Positions 44,639-54,442 are shown, counted from the first letter of the stretch. The stretch: DNA of 64,000 bases from Cephaloticoccus primus (GCF_001580015.1 NZ_LSZQ01000029.1:31201-95200), one strand, 5' to 3'. Program-made: numbers and translations. The notes: generated by a model not told the origin, from the sequence alone.

Positions 44639-47286
44639 TGCACGCCGCCGCGCTACAGATCGACCTCGCCCCGCTGCCCAGCCGCCCAGCCCATAAGGCG
44701 GGCGGCCAGCCCACGCCATCTTCGCAAAAAAAATCGGTCGAACGACCGCGCACGGTGAGCCAGCCGAAGGCTGCTCGCCCGCGTTGCACCGACGCGGCGG
44801 CAACGAGTGCGCGCAAAGAGAAACAGTCTTCGGCTGCCTGTCGGCACTGCGGCACGCCGATTGTGGACGAGGGCCAGCGCGAAAGCGGTTTTTGCTGCGC
44901 GGGCTGTTCCTACGTTTACCGGCTCGTCCACGACAGCGGGCTCGACGCCTACTACCGGATCAAAGACCAGGTCACCGCGCCGGTAGACCCGAGCGTTTTT
45001 CAGCCTCAGGATTACGACTGGCTCGCCGAACTCCAGCGCGACGCCGAGGCGCAGGCCCGCGAGCAGGGCGGCAGCGACGCGGCAGCAGCGGCGCCACTCC
45101 CCGCTCCCGCGAGCGCCGCGACTCCGAGTGCGACCCTGGGCATCCAGGGGATCTCCTGTGCGGGCTGCGTGTGGTTGATCGAGAAATGTTTCGAGCAGCT
45201 CCCCGGTGCCCGCCGGATAAACGTCAACGCCCAGCTCGGCCACATGGAGCTTAGCTGGCAGGCGGGCGAGTTTTCGCTGCCCGAATTCGCGCGCCGGCTC
45301 CAGTCCTTCAACTACCTCGTCGGCCCGCACGATGCCGAGGGCGCCGAGCCGGAAAGCCGCGCGCTCGTCCGCCGCATCGGCCTGTGCACCGCCTTCGTGA
45401 TGAACACCATGCTCTTCACCCTGCCGAGCTACTTCGGCATGGAGCAGAGCTTCGCCTACGCTCGGCTCTTCGGCACGCTCGCGCTCGCCTTTGGCACGCT
45501 GAGCATGCTCGCGGGCGGCGGCTACTTCATCCAGCGCGCCTGGGCCGGGCTGCGCCACGGGCTCCTGCACATCGACTTGCCGATCTCGCTGGGCATCCTC
45601 GGCGCTTACCTCGGCTCGCTCTACGGCTGGGCAGTCGGCGAAGAGCGCTACGTGTACTTCGACTTCGTGAGCACCTTTATCGTGCTGATGCTCGTTGGCC
45701 GCTGGGCACAGGTCTGCGCCGTCGAGCGCAACCGCCGCCGCCTGCTCGCGCTGCAACCCCGCCCGCAGCACATCGCCGTCTTTCAGCCCGACGGCTCCAC
45801 GCGCCCGCTCGCTCCCGAAAAGCTCCAGCCCGGCCAAAGCCTCGAGCTGCGTTCCGGCCAGGTCCTCCCTGTCGAAGCCCGCCTCGAAGCGCCTGCGCGC
45901 GCCGAGTTTTCGCTCGCCTCGATCAATGGTGAGGCCGCCCCGCGCGCCTACGCCGCCGGACAACTCATCCCCGCCGGAGCCCTCAACCTCAGCCGCTCGC
46001 CCGCCCGCCTGCGCGCCACCCAAGCCTGGGCGCAATCGCTCCTCGCCGAGCTCACCGCGCGCCAAAACGAAAGCGCCGCACCGCAGCGCAATCCACTCCT
46101 CGAACGCATCGTCCAGGGCTACCTGATCGGCATCCTCGCTGTCGCTGCGCTCGCCGCGCTCGGCTGGGGCCTGGGCACGGGCGACCTGCTCAAAACCGGC
46201 GCCATCGTCACCGCGATCCTCGTCGTCTCCTGTCCTTGCGCGATCGGGCTCGCCTTTCCGCTCGCCGAGGAAATCGCTTCCGTCGCCCTGCGCCGCCGCG
46301 GCGTCTACGTCCGCAGCTCCCGCCTCTGGTCGATCCTGCACAAGGTGCGAAAACTCATCTTCGACAAGACCGGCACGCTCACCCTGGAAACCCCGACGCT
46401 CCAAAATCCCGAAGCGCTCGCGGCACTCAGCCCCGAGTCCCGCCAAGCTCTCTACAGCCTCGTGCGCGACAACCCGCACCCCGTTAGCCAGAGCCTCCTC
46501 GAAGCCCTGCTCGCCGGCGGCCCGCCCCCCGAGCCGCTCGCGGGCGAAGTGGTTGAGGAAATCGGCCAAGGCGTCCGCCTCGGCCCTTGGTCGCTCGGGC
46601 GCAGTGAGCCGCAGGGCGACGGCCGCGCCGCGCCGACGAGTGCCCAGCCCGCCGACCACAAAAAAAAGGGAGCTACGGTCCTCGCCTGCGACGGCCAGCC
46701 CGTCGCCCGCTTCGAGCTCGCCGACACCATCCGCAGCGACGCACGCGCCGAACTGCGCCACCTGCGCGCGCTCGGCTACGAAGCCCACATCCTCAGCGGT
46801 GATGCGCGCACCAAGGTCGAAAAAATCGCCGCCGAGCTCGGCCTCCCCCGCGAGCAGGGTCACGGCCAGATGAGCCCCCAGGACAAGGCCGACTGGCTGC
46901 GCCAACACACCCGGGCAGACGCCCTCATGCTCGGCGACGGGCTCAACGACAGCCTCGCCTTCGACGCTGCGCTCGCCCGCGGCACCCCCGTTATCCATCG
47001 CGGAGTCCTCGCCCAGAAATCCGATTTCTACTACCTGGGCCGTGGCATCGGCGGCATCCGCGCCCTCTTTGAGATCAACGCCATCCGCCGTCGCGCCGAG
47101 CGCGTCATCCTCGTTTTTTCGGTAACCTACAACCTGCTCGCCGTGGGCTTCGCCGCTGCCGGATTCATCAATCCGCTGATCGCCGCGATCCTCATGCCCG
47201 TAAACTCGCTGCTCACCCTCGCCCTCGTCTCGCTCGCGATGAAGGGCGCGCTGGCCTCCGCCAGCCACGCTCACACGAGAGCTTAA
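44638..47286 (+). CDS. ccoI: Copper-translocating P1-type ATPase, CcoI/FixI
   Basis: 882 residues from the ATG at 44638; the longer open frame lies over the previous gene and is rejected. Order: disordered N-terminus; a Cys-rich metal-binding module CRHCGTP...GFCCAGC (about 68-90); heavy-metal domain with GISCAGCVWL (CAGC 174-177); membrane helices; phosphatase TGE region degenerate (LASINGEAAP); CPC copper site (532-534, VVSCPCAIGLAFPL); phosphorylated Asp in DKTGTL (576); hinge GDGLNDSLAFD. It supplies copper for CcoN. An insertion before the catalytic domain's KGAT (AAPTSAQPADHKKK) includes one of the short in-gene palindromes. Confidence 0.94.
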   Translation: MHAAALQIDLAPLPSRPAHKAGGQPTPSSQKKSVERPRTVSQPKAARPRCTDAAATSARKEKQSSAACRHCGTPIVDEGQRESGFCCAGCSYVYRLVHDSGLDAYYRIKDQVTAPVDPSVFQPQDYDWLAELQRDAEAQAREQGGSDAAAAAPLPAPASAATPSATLGIQGISCAGCVWLIEKCFEQLPGARRINVNAQLGHMELSWQAGEFSLPEFARRLQSFNYLVGPHDAEGAEPESRALVRRIGLCTAFVMNTMLFTLPSYFGMEQSFAYARLFGTLALAFGTLSMLAGGGYFIQRAWAGLRHGLLHIDLPISLGILGAYLGSLYGWAVGEERYVYFDFVSTFIVLMLVGRWAQVCAVERNRRRLLALQPRPQHIAVFQPDGSTRPLAPEKLQPGQSLELRSGQVLPVEARLEAPARAEFSLASINGEAAPRAYAAGQLIPAGALNLSRSPARLRATQAWAQSLLAELTARQNESAAPQRNPLLERIVQGYLIGILAVAALAALGWGLGTGDLLKTGAIVTAILVVSCPCAIGLAFPLAEEIASVALRRRGVYVRSSRLWSILHKVRKLIFDKTGTLTLETPTLQNPEALAALSPESRQALYSLVRDNPHPVSQSLLEALLAGGPPPEPLAGEVVEEIGQGVRLGPWSLGRSEPQGDGRAAPTSAQPADHKKKGATVLACDGQPVARFELADTIRSDARAELRHLRALGYEAHILSGDARTKVEKIAAELGLPREQGHGQMSPQDKADWLRQHTRADALMLGDGLNDSLAFDAALARGTPVIHRGVLAQKSDFYYLGRGIGGIRALFEINAIRRRAERVILVFSVTYNLLAVGFAAAGFINPLIAAILMPVNSLLTLALVSLAMKGALASASHAHTRA

Positions 47287-47409
47287 GCGTCTTTCATTTG
47301 GCAGCGTGTTTTTGAGCGCGAAGCGGAGTGTGAAATCACTTCTCCGCGCCTCCTCCTCCCGATGAGCGGACAACGTCCGCTCGCCAACAAAACGGGGTCG
47401 TAGACCCCT

Positions 47410-47492
<83 letters not shown>

Positions 47493-47710
47493 AAAAAACG
47501 GGAAGCGCGGACGCTCTCGACTTGGCCTTGCGGGATCAAGTTTTTTTTAGAGCAACGCACTGGTCTAAGCAAAAACGCCCGCTAGACTCCCGCGCCCGAA
47601 CAACAAAAAACACCACCGACGAAAGCCCGATCAAGTCACCCATATCGATTAGCTGAATCAAACAACCAAGCCCCTGACGGGCCGCCAGCGAGCGGCCCGC
47701 ATATAAAGGC

Positions 47711-47721
47711 GGTCGAAGACC
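47711..47721. promoter_or_regulatory. GGTCGAAGACC hairpin abutting a GTG start
   Basis: Same 11-mer as at 43923, extended by one C-G pair, ending exactly at the GTG of the cardiolipin synthase gene. An in-frame stop at 47704 leaves no other usual start upstream. No Shine-Dalgarno is seen. Confidence 0.5.
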
Positions 47722-49158
47722 GTGGACGAACTTCAAGAACACCCCTTTTTGCAAGGAGCGCTCTCCCACCTCCTCACGGTGGCGGGTTTTCTTTTGGCGC
47801 TGTTTTTGGTGGCTCGGTTGATGAGCGAAAAACGCCAGCCCGGGAATACCTTTGCGTGGCTGCTCGGCATCATCCTCGTCCCCTACCTCGGCGTGCCGCT
47901 CTACCTGCTCTTTGGCGGGCGCAAACTGCGCCGACTCATGGCGCGCAAGACGCCGGTCGAGCCCACCCTGCCCGTCGCCGATTTTTCTCCCGGGCACCAC
48001 GCCAACCGGCCAATCGCTCGCGCCGTGACCCGCGCCGGAGCCGCCCCGCCGCTCCCCTGCAACGACCTGCAACTCATCACCACCGGCGAAGACGCCTACC
48101 GCCAGCTCGTCGCCTGCATCCAGAGCGCGCGCCACCACATCCACATCACCACCTTCATCCTCGGGCGCGACGACACGGGCCGCCGCCTCGTCGCGCTGCT
48201 CGCCGCGCGCGCGCGCGCCGGAGTCAAAGTCCGGCTGCTGCTCGACTCCGTGGGCTCCATGTTCGTCACCCGCCGCTTCGTCCGCCCGATCATCGAGGCC
48301 GGCGGCGAAGTCCAGTGGTTCATGCCCGTGCTCCGCTTTTCCTCGCGCCGCAGCTCGGCCAACCTGCGCAGCCACCGCAAAATCGCCGTCATCGACCACA
48401 GCACCGCGCTGATCGGCGGGCACAACCTCGCCAAAAACTACATGGGCCCCAGCCCGAGCGACGCGCGCTGGGCAGACTTCGGCACCCTCATCCGCGGCCC
48501 CGCCGCCATCCTGCTAAACGACGTGTTCATCGCCGACTGGTGCTTCGCCAGCCACCAGCCCATCGAGAAAATCCGCGCCGAAGTCCCGCCCGAGATCGCC
48601 GCCCAGGTCTGCGGCCCCGCCGAGCTCCAGGTCGTCGCCAGCGGCCCCGACGTCCACGGTGACCCGCTCTACGAAGCGCTCGTCGCCATGATCCAGGCGG
48701 CCGACAAAAGCATCTGCATCATCACCCCCTACTTCATTCCCGACGAAGTCCTCCAACGCTCGCTCATCGTCAAAGCCCGCTCCGGCGTGGCCGTGACCCT
48801 CCTCGTCCCCGAAAAATCCAACCACCCGATCACCGACTTCGCCCGCCGCCACTACCTGCGCGAGCTGCGCGAAGCAGGCGTCACCGTAAAACTCCACAGC
48901 CCCGGGATGCTCCACAGCAAGGCCACCATCGTCGATGGCAGCATCGCCCTCTACGGCTCGGCCAACTTCGACCTGCGCAGCCTCTTCGTAAACTTCGAGA
49001 TCGGCGTCCTCGTCCACTCCCGCGCCGAAGTCGGTGAAATCTCCGCCTGGGCCGACTCACTCCTCGCCAAGGCCACCCACTCGCCCACCACACCCAAGCG
49101 CCCCTTCACCCACAACCTCCTCGAAGACCTCAGCCGCCTCCTCGCCCCATTGTTGTGA
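47722..49158 (+). CDS. cls: Cardiolipin synthase (phospholipase D type)
   Basis: 478 residues that join two phosphatidylglycerols into cardiolipin in the inner membrane. Two N-terminal helices (LLTVAGFLLALFLVARLM; FAWLLGIILVPYLGVPLYLL, then FGGRKLRR) and two HKD catalytic motifs: SHRKIAVIDHSTALIGGHNL (His at 218) and LHSKATIVDGSIALYGSANF (His at 398). Starts with GTG right after a small hairpin. A hairpin that may end transcription follows at 49210. The phospholipid theme continues downstream with cdsA. Confidence 0.94.
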   Translation: MDELQEHPFLQGALSHLLTVAGFLLALFLVARLMSEKRQPGNTFAWLLGIILVPYLGVPLYLLFGGRKLRRLMARKTPVEPTLPVADFSPGHHANRPIARAVTRAGAAPPLPCNDLQLITTGEDAYRQLVACIQSARHHIHITTFILGRDDTGRRLVALLAARARAGVKVRLLLDSVGSMFVTRRFVRPIIEAGGEVQWFMPVLRFSSRRSSANLRSHRKIAVIDHSTALIGGHNLAKNYMGPSPSDARWADFGTLIRGPAAILLNDVFIADWCFASHQPIEKIRAEVPPEIAAQVCGPAELQVVASGPDVHGDPLYEALVAMIQAADKSICIITPYFIPDEVLQRSLIVKARSGVAVTLLVPEKSNHPITDFARRHYLRELREAGVTVKLHSPGMLHSKATIVDGSIALYGSANFDLRSLFVNFEIGVLVHSRAEVGEISAWADSLLAKATHSPTTPKRPFTHNLLEDLSRLLAPLL

Positions 49159-49209
49159 GGTGAAAACCACGAATGCGCTCCCACCTTGGTTGGCTTTATT
49201 TAGTAACCT

Positions 49210-49239
49210 GAAAGGTGCATCCGGATCGGGTGCACTTTC
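49210..49239. terminator. Possible terminator hairpin after cls
   Basis: GAAAGGTGCATCC and GGGTGCACTTTC pair over 12 positions with one bulged G and a GGAT-type loop. A/T-rich ends could give a weak tail in both directions. It lies 51 bp after the cls stop and before uppS. Confidence 0.45.
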
Positions 49240-49343
49240 AAACATCCCCCCATAAATCCAGATCCCGCTTGGTCGCTTTCGCGCAGTCATAGGAAAAAAC
49301 TCGAAGCTGCGGTGCCCCGTTCGCAGGCTCTCCCGCTTCTCTC

Positions 49344-50141
49344 ATGCCGCCGCCTTCTGCCGACAGCCCAGCCTCCCGCGCGTCCTCACCCTCCGCCGCC
49401 CCCGCCCGGACTCCGGCTCACGTGGCGATCATCATGGATGGCAACGGGCGCTGGGCGCAGCAGCGCGGGCTGCCGCGGATCGAGGGGCACCGGCGCGGCG
49501 TAGAAACCGTACGCCGGGTGATTGATTCGAGTCGGGAATTTGGGGTGCGGATGCTCACGCTGTACGCGTTTTCGGCCGAAAACTGGCGGCGCCCGCAAGA
49601 CGAGGTTGGCGCCCTCATGGGCCTGCTGGAGCTCTACTTGAAGCGCGAGCTACAGACTTTTGTAAAAAACCGGATCCGGCTGCGCACCATTGGCCGCACG
49701 CAGGAGCTGCCCGCCGGAGCCCGGCGCCAGCTCCAGCACACGATTGAGGCGACCCAGGGTTTTGAGGACTACACGCTCACCCTCGCGCTCAACTACGGTT
49801 CGCGCGGCGAAGTCGTCGATGCCGCCCGCGCCTACGCCGCCGCGCTCGCTGCCGGAGAGGTCGCGCCCGATGACTGCTCGTGGGAGAGCTTCAGCCGCCA
49901 TCTCTACACGGCCGGACTGCCCGATCCCGATCTGGTCATCCGCACTTCGGGCGAGACGCGGCTGAGCAACTTCCTGCTCCTCCAGGCAGCGTATGCCGAG
50001 TTTGTGTTTACGCCCGTCCTGTGGCCCGACTTTGGCAAAGACGATCTCGCCCAAGCTCTGGCCGAATACGCCCGCCGCGAGCGCCGCTACGGAAAAACCA
50101 GCGAGCAATGCCGCGCCACCGAACACGCGCAGCAGCACTAA
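49344..50141 (+). CDS. uppS: Isoprenyl (undecaprenyl) diphosphate synthase
   Basis: 265 residues. Condenses isopentenyl diphosphates onto farnesyl diphosphate to make the C55 carrier for cell-wall synthesis. Signatures: HVAIIMDGNGRWAQQRGLPR, GHRRGVETVRRVI, LTLYAFSAENWRRPQDEV, TLALNYGSRGEVVDAAR, DLVIRTSGETRLSNFLLLQA and EFVFTPVLWPDF. A 25-residue Pro/Ala/Ser N-terminal extension precedes the conserved start, so a shorter start may be used. cdsA follows 145 bp later, the usual uppS-cdsA order. Confidence 0.95.
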   Translation: MPPPSADSPASRASSPSAAPARTPAHVAIIMDGNGRWAQQRGLPRIEGHRRGVETVRRVIDSSREFGVRMLTLYAFSAENWRRPQDEVGALMGLLELYLKRELQTFVKNRIRLRTIGRTQELPAGARRQLQHTIEATQGFEDYTLTLALNYGSRGEVVDAARAYAAALAAGEVAPDDCSWESFSRHLYTAGLPDPDLVIRTSGETRLSNFLLLQAAYAEFVFTPVLWPDFGKDDLAQALAEYARRERRYGKTSEQCRATEHAQQH

Positions 50142-50286
50142 CGCGCCGCCGACTCCTCCAACCCTCGCGCCAGAGCTCCAACGCACTTCGCGCCCGCCCT
50201 GCCCGCCTCCCAACGCACGCGACTCTTCCTCTCCTCGTATCAGCGCACGGCAGCGCGCAAAACCCTCCCCTTCTCTCGCCCCCGCC

Positions 50287-51108
50287 ATGACCAAACGCAT
50301 TTTAAGCACCGTCCTCCTGTGGTTGATCGTCATCGGGGCGCTGTGGCTGTTTCGCACTACGGGAGCCGTCCTTCTCGTGGGGCTGATCTCGGCGCTCACG
50401 CTGTTGGAGTTTTACCGGCTGCTCGCGGGTGCAGGCTGGGCGCCTTTTGCCAAACTCGGTGCGCTGCTCGGCGGCCTGATCACGGTCGCGCCCTGGCTCG
50501 CGCAGCGTTTTGGGCTGCCCACAGAACACCTGCTCGCGCTGGCTGCCGTCATTTTCGCGATCCGGATTTTGGGCGAGCGCGCAGAGACCCGAGTCGAGTC
50601 ACTCGCGGCGACGCTCTTTGGCCAGGTCTACGTGGCCTTCATGCTCCAGTACCTCGTGCGCATCCTGATCGCCGAGCCCGCTCTGCCCGAGCGCGGGCTT
50701 GTGCTCTTCGTGTGGACAATCGCCGTCGCCAAATTCTGCGACGTGGGCGCGCTGCTCAGCGGACTGGCGCTCGGGCGGCACCTTATGTCGCCGACGATCA
50801 GCCCCAAGAAAACCTGGGAAGGCGCGGCGGGCGGCATCCTCACTTCGATGGTTGTGGGCGCGCTGATCGCCTGGCTCAGCCGGGGCGTGCTGCCGCCAAA
50901 CTTCTCTCCGCTACTCGCCGCTGCGCTCGCCGCGCCCGTCGCGGCGGTCGCAATCGTCTCCGACCTGGTCGAGTCGATCCTCAAACGCCGCGCCGCGCTC
51001 AAAGACTCCGGCGGCCTGATCCCCGGGATCGGCGGCATGTTTGACCTCAGCGACTCACTGATCCTCGCCGCGCCGGTCGCCTGTCTGCTCTTCGCCCTTC
51101 TCAGCTAA
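50287..51108 (+). CDS. cdsA: Phosphatidate cytidylyltransferase
   Basis: 273-residue multi-spanning membrane enzyme making CDP-diacylglycerol from phosphatidic acid and CTP. Start at 50287; the longer upstream frame is low-complexity. C-terminal CTP-transferase signature: ISPKKTWEGAAGGIL and VESILKRRAALKDSGGLIPG, then IGGMFDLSDSL. The signature has PGIGG and DLSD where the classical pattern has PGHGG and DRxD, a variant seen in some phyla. It provides precursors for the phosphatidylglycerol that the cls product consumes. Confidence 0.93.
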   Translation: MTKRILSTVLLWLIVIGALWLFRTTGAVLLVGLISALTLLEFYRLLAGAGWAPFAKLGALLGGLITVAPWLAQRFGLPTEHLLALAAVIFAIRILGERAETRVESLAATLFGQVYVAFMLQYLVRILIAEPALPERGLVLFVWTIAVAKFCDVGALLSGLALGRHLMSPTISPKKTWEGAAGGILTSMVVGALIAWLSRGVLPPNFSPLLAAALAAPVAAVAIVSDLVESILKRRAALKDSGGLIPGIGGMFDLSDSLILAAPVACLLFALLS

Positions 51109-51149
51109 AAAGCCCCGTGCAAATCCGCAAACGCTCGCGCGGCGCCGCC

Positions 51150-52463
51150 CTACCCGAGTGACTCGATGATCCGCACGATGGGAAGGAAGAGCGCGATAAC
51201 GATCGTGCCGACCATCACGGCCATCAGGACAATCATGAGCGGCTCTATCAGTGAGGTCAGGGCGTTGACCGAGCTGTCGACCTCCTCGTCGTAGTTCTCC
51301 GCCACGCGGATGAGCATCTCGGGGAGCGCTCCGGTTTCCTCGCCCACCTCGACCATGCTCGACACCATGTCGGGAAACAGCCGCAGTGCGCGCAGGGGCG
51401 CGGCCACCGGGTCGCCGCCTTTTACGCGATCATGGACGATCATGATCGCCTCGGCGATTCGCACGTTGGTGCTGGTGTCGCTGGTGATCCGCAGCGCATC
51501 GAGGATCGGGACTCCGCTGGGCAGCAGCGTCCCGAGCGTACGTGTGAATCGCGCGATTGCCGTCTTGAGCAGCAGCTCACCCAGAACAGGTACGCGCAAC
51601 GCAGCCGTGTGCAGCACACGCATCCCCACTGCGCTACGCGCAGCGAGCCGAAGTAGCGCGATGAGCAACAGCGCGCCCCCGACCGCCAGCAATGCGTGGT
51701 CTTTGAGAACGTTGCTCACCGCGATCACGGCCTGCGTGAGCAAGGGCAGGGCTTGCCCCTTCAAGGTCGTGGCAAAGATCGCCTCAAACTTCGGCACCAC
51801 AAAAACCATCAACGCGGCGACGATTCCCGACGCCACCAGGAGGATGATGAGCGGGTAAGTCATCGCCGCGCGGATGCGCCCATGCAGCCGCACCGACTTT
51901 TCCTGAAACTGCGCGAGCCGCTCCAGCACTACCGCGAGCACGCCGCCCGCTTCACCCGCGCGCACCATGTTCACGGAAAGCCGGTCAAACACTCGCGGAT
52001 GCTGCTGAAGCGCCTCCGAGAAAGTCCCGCCACCGCGAACATGCTCGCCGAGCGCGGCGATGACCGGGCGGAAATGCGGGTTTCGCTCCTGCCGCTCCAA
52101 TGTCTCCAGGCTGCGCAATAACGGCATCCCCGCCTTGACCAGAGAGCTGAGCTGCCGCGTAAAAACGGCCAGATTTTTCGCGCTGATGATCCGGCCAATG
52201 AGGATCGGTTTTCGTTTTTTACGCGACGCGGTGGAGGGCTGTTTTTTGCGAACGCCTGCCTGCGCGGAAAATCCGGCTCCGGCGGAGCCTCGCAAAGCCG
52301 CTGAGCCCGACGGCGGTTTTTTCTCCGCCAGTTGAACCGAAAGCGGAGCCAGCCCTCGCCTTTTCAACTCCGCGGCAGCCGCCGCCGAAGAAGCCGCCTC
52401 AAGCAAGCCCGACACCGCCCTGCCGCTGCGCTGCTCAATGGCCGTGTAGGAGAAGCTTGGCAT
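51150..52463 (-). CDS. Type II secretion / type IV pilus inner-membrane platform protein (GspF/PilC)
   Basis: 437 residues from the ATG at 52463. Starts PSFSYTAIEQRSGRAVSGLL as GspF/PilC proteins do. Two T2SSF domains: the first with LAVFTRQLSSLVKAGMPLLR, ALQQHPRVFDRLSVNMVRAG and EAGGVLAVVLERLAQF, the second with ARFTRTLGTLLPSGVPILDA, MVSSMVEVGEETGALPEMLI and a final hydrophobic helix. It lies downstream of a gspE-type ATPase on the same strand (65-bp gap), as in pilus or secretion operons. Which of the two machines cannot be settled here. Confidence 0.92.
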   Translation of the reverse strand: MPSFSYTAIEQRSGRAVSGLLEAASSAAAAAELKRRGLAPLSVQLAEKKPPSGSAALRGSAGAGFSAQAGVRKKQPSTASRKKRKPILIGRIISAKNLAVFTRQLSSLVKAGMPLLRSLETLERQERNPHFRPVIAALGEHVRGGGTFSEALQQHPRVFDRLSVNMVRAGEAGGVLAVVLERLAQFQEKSVRLHGRIRAAMTYPLIILLVASGIVAALMVFVVPKFEAIFATTLKGQALPLLTQAVIAVSNVLKDHALLAVGGALLLIALLRLAARSAVGMRVLHTAALRVPVLGELLLKTAIARFTRTLGTLLPSGVPILDALRITSDTSTNVRIAEAIMIVHDRVKGGDPVAAPLRALRLFPDMVSSMVEVGEETGALPEMLIRVAENYDEEVDSSVNALTSLIEPLMIVLMAVMVGTIVIALFLPIVRIIESLG

Positions 52464-52527
52464 CTCGCCCGCGCGTTTAGGTTCTGGACTGTCCTGCGTC
52501 AACCGCTGCGCGAAATGCCCACTCGAC

Positions 52528-54255
52528 TCACGTATAGCGCAGGAGTTCGTCGAGTGTGGTTTGCCCGCCGAGCACAGCCCGCAGGCCATCTTCGCGCAAG
52601 GTACGCATCCCCTGGCGAGTGGCGGCGTGGCGCAGTTGCAGGGTCGGCGCGCGCTCAAGTGTAAGCTCTCGCATGGCCTCGCTCATAGGCAGCCACTCGA
52701 AGATCCCGAGCCGCCCGCGATATCCGGTGTGGTAGCAATGCGGGCAACCCGCGCCGCGAAAGAAAGACCGCCCGCCTACGGCTCGCCGGTCGATCCCCGC
52801 GCTCGCCAGTAACGCATCACCCGGCTGATACGCCGTTTTGCAGTGAGGGCAGATTCGCCGCACGAGGCGCTGCGCGAGCACCGCTGAAAGCGTAGAGCTG
52901 ATCAAAAACGGCTCCACGCCCATATCGATCAGCCGCGTGAGCGCGCCCGGAGCATCGTTGGTGTGCAGCGTGGAGAAAACGAGGTGACCGGTGAGCGAAG
53001 CCTGAATCGCGATCTGCGCAGTCTCCAGGTCGCGAATTTCACCGACCATGATCACATCGGGATCCTGCCGCAAAAATGCGCGCAGTGCCGCGGCAAAGCT
53101 CAGCCCGATCGGCGCGTTGACCGGCACCTGCATGATGCCGTCGATCTCGTACTCCACCGGGTCTTCGATTGTGAGCAGCTTCATGTCTGGCGCATTGATC
53201 ACACGCAGCCCCGCATAAAGTGTCGTCGTTTTCCCCGAGCCCGTCGGGCCGGTGACGATAAAAATCCCGTTCGGCCTGCGGATGGTCTCGTTTAGCGCCG
53301 CGTGGATGTCCGCGGGCAAGCCGAGCTGGGAAACATCGAGCTGCACGGCCGATTGGTCGAGCACGCGCAGGACGATGCTCTCGCCAAACTGCGTGGGCAG
53401 CGTCGAGACGCGCAGGTCGACCGCGCGCCCCTCCAGCATAAACTTGATCCGCCCATCTTGGGCGATTCGCCGCTCGGCGATGTTGAGATTCGCCATGACC
53501 TTGAGCCGCGAGCTGATCGGGAGAGCGAGTTGCCGCGGCGGCGGCGCCATCTCGTAGAGCGCCCCGTCGATCCGGTAGCGAATCCGGAACTCGTCCTCGA
53601 AAGGCTCGAAGTGGATATCCGAAGCCTTGTCGCGGATCGCCTGCTTTAACACGAGGTTGACGAAATGGATGACCGGCGCCTGCGCAGCCATCGACTCCAG
53701 GTCGCCCTCGGCAAGCTCCGCTCCTGCGGCGGGCTCGGGCTCCAAATCAAACGACGGCGCCTCAACCGGAGAGTGCGCCTCAGCCGGAAACTCGGAGCCC
53801 TCGCCATAATGGCGACGCAGCAACGCGAGAATCTCCTCTGGATCGGCCACGACAAACCGCACCTCCCTCCCCAGCGCAAACGAGAGATCATCGACGCTCT
53901 GCCGGTTAAAAGGATCCGCCGCCCAGAGCTCAATTGGGCCCTCCCTCCCCGCCTCCACTCCGCGGGGGAACACCGCGTAGCGGCGCGCGAGCTCAGGGCG
54001 GATCGCGCCCAAAAGCTCCGTCGAAACTTCAGGCTGCCCGACACCCGCAAAGCTCCAGCCGAGCCCATCGGCCACACGTCGCAACAGCTCCTCGCGTGAA
54101 AACAACCCGCGCGCCAAAACAATATCCGCCAACGACTGGCCACTCGCCTGATGCTCCGCCCAGGCAGCGCGAAGTTTCCCGATACCGCCGCCCCCGCCTT
54201 GCCCCTGCGCCCCCAGCAACTCGAAAAGGCTCTGGCTGCGCTCATCGAACATCAC
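52528..54255 (-). CDS. Type II secretion / pilus assembly ATPase (GspE/PilB), copy 1
   Basis: 575 residues. An N-terminal GspE/MshE-type domain (about 30-150), then ASDIHFEPFEDEFRIRYRID, Walker A GPTGSGKT (336-343), the Asp and His boxes (LLTIEDPVEYEIDGIMQVPV; GHLVFSTLHTNDAPGALTRL), and a tetracysteine zinc module CPHCKTAY...CPHCYHTGYRGRLGIFE. It powers pilus or secretion-pseudopilus assembly. The gspF/pilC gene follows; a fragment of another gspE tail lies upstream (54340-54402). The start MM gives two equivalent initiation choices. Paralogue of the gene at 62025. Confidence 0.94.
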   Translation of the reverse strand: MMFDERSQSLFELLGAQGQGGGGGIGKLRAAWAEHQASGQSLADIVLARGLFSREELLRRVADGLGWSFAGVGQPEVSTELLGAIRPELARRYAVFPRGVEAGREGPIELWAADPFNRQSVDDLSFALGREVRFVVADPEEILALLRRHYGEGSEFPAEAHSPVEAPSFDLEPEPAAGAELAEGDLESMAAQAPVIHFVNLVLKQAIRDKASDIHFEPFEDEFRIRYRIDGALYEMAPPPRQLALPISSRLKVMANLNIAERRIAQDGRIKFMLEGRAVDLRVSTLPTQFGESIVLRVLDQSAVQLDVSQLGLPADIHAALNETIRRPNGIFIVTGPTGSGKTTTLYAGLRVINAPDMKLLTIEDPVEYEIDGIMQVPVNAPIGLSFAAALRAFLRQDPDVIMVGEIRDLETAQIAIQASLTGHLVFSTLHTNDAPGALTRLIDMGVEPFLISSTLSAVLAQRLVRRICPHCKTAYQPGDALLASAGIDRRAVGGRSFFRGAGCPHCYHTGYRGRLGIFEWLPMSEAMRELTLERAPTLQLRHAATRQGMRTLREDGLRAVLGGQTTLDELLRYT

Positions 54256-54339
54256 CGCACAGCGTGTGCCCCACCCTCTCCCTCAACAAGCCACGAAATG
54301 CACTTTACCTACTTACCTGAACACCTCGGCGAAACGGGG

Positions 54340-54402
54340 GGCACTTGCTACGCTTCGTCGCCGAGGGTGGCGGACAGGATTTCTTCGGTGTTTGGTGGCC
54401 GG
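54340..54402 (-). pseudogene. Duplicated gspE 3'-end fragment
   Basis: On the minus strand this reads TEEILSATLGDEA and TAG, then CAAGTGCC, matching the end of the gspE gene at 63664-63727 over about 63 bp with a one-base indel and a few substitutions. The gspE copy 1 that follows ends differently (LDELLRYT), so the fragment derives from the distant copy. It sits just upstream of gspE copy 1, in the orientation expected if a full second gspE once preceded it. Confidence 0.75.
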
Positions 54403-54412
54403 CTCAAAACGC

Positions 54413-54442
54413 AAAAAAGCCGCAGTCTTTAGCTGCGGCTTT
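54413..54442 (-). terminator. Rho-independent terminator of the ABC ATPase gene
   Basis: On the minus strand GCCGCAG-CTAAAGA-CTGCGGC is followed by six T. It lies about 78 bp after the ABC ATPase stop. The plus-strand T tail is only three, so it acts mainly on the minus strand. Confidence 0.82.
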
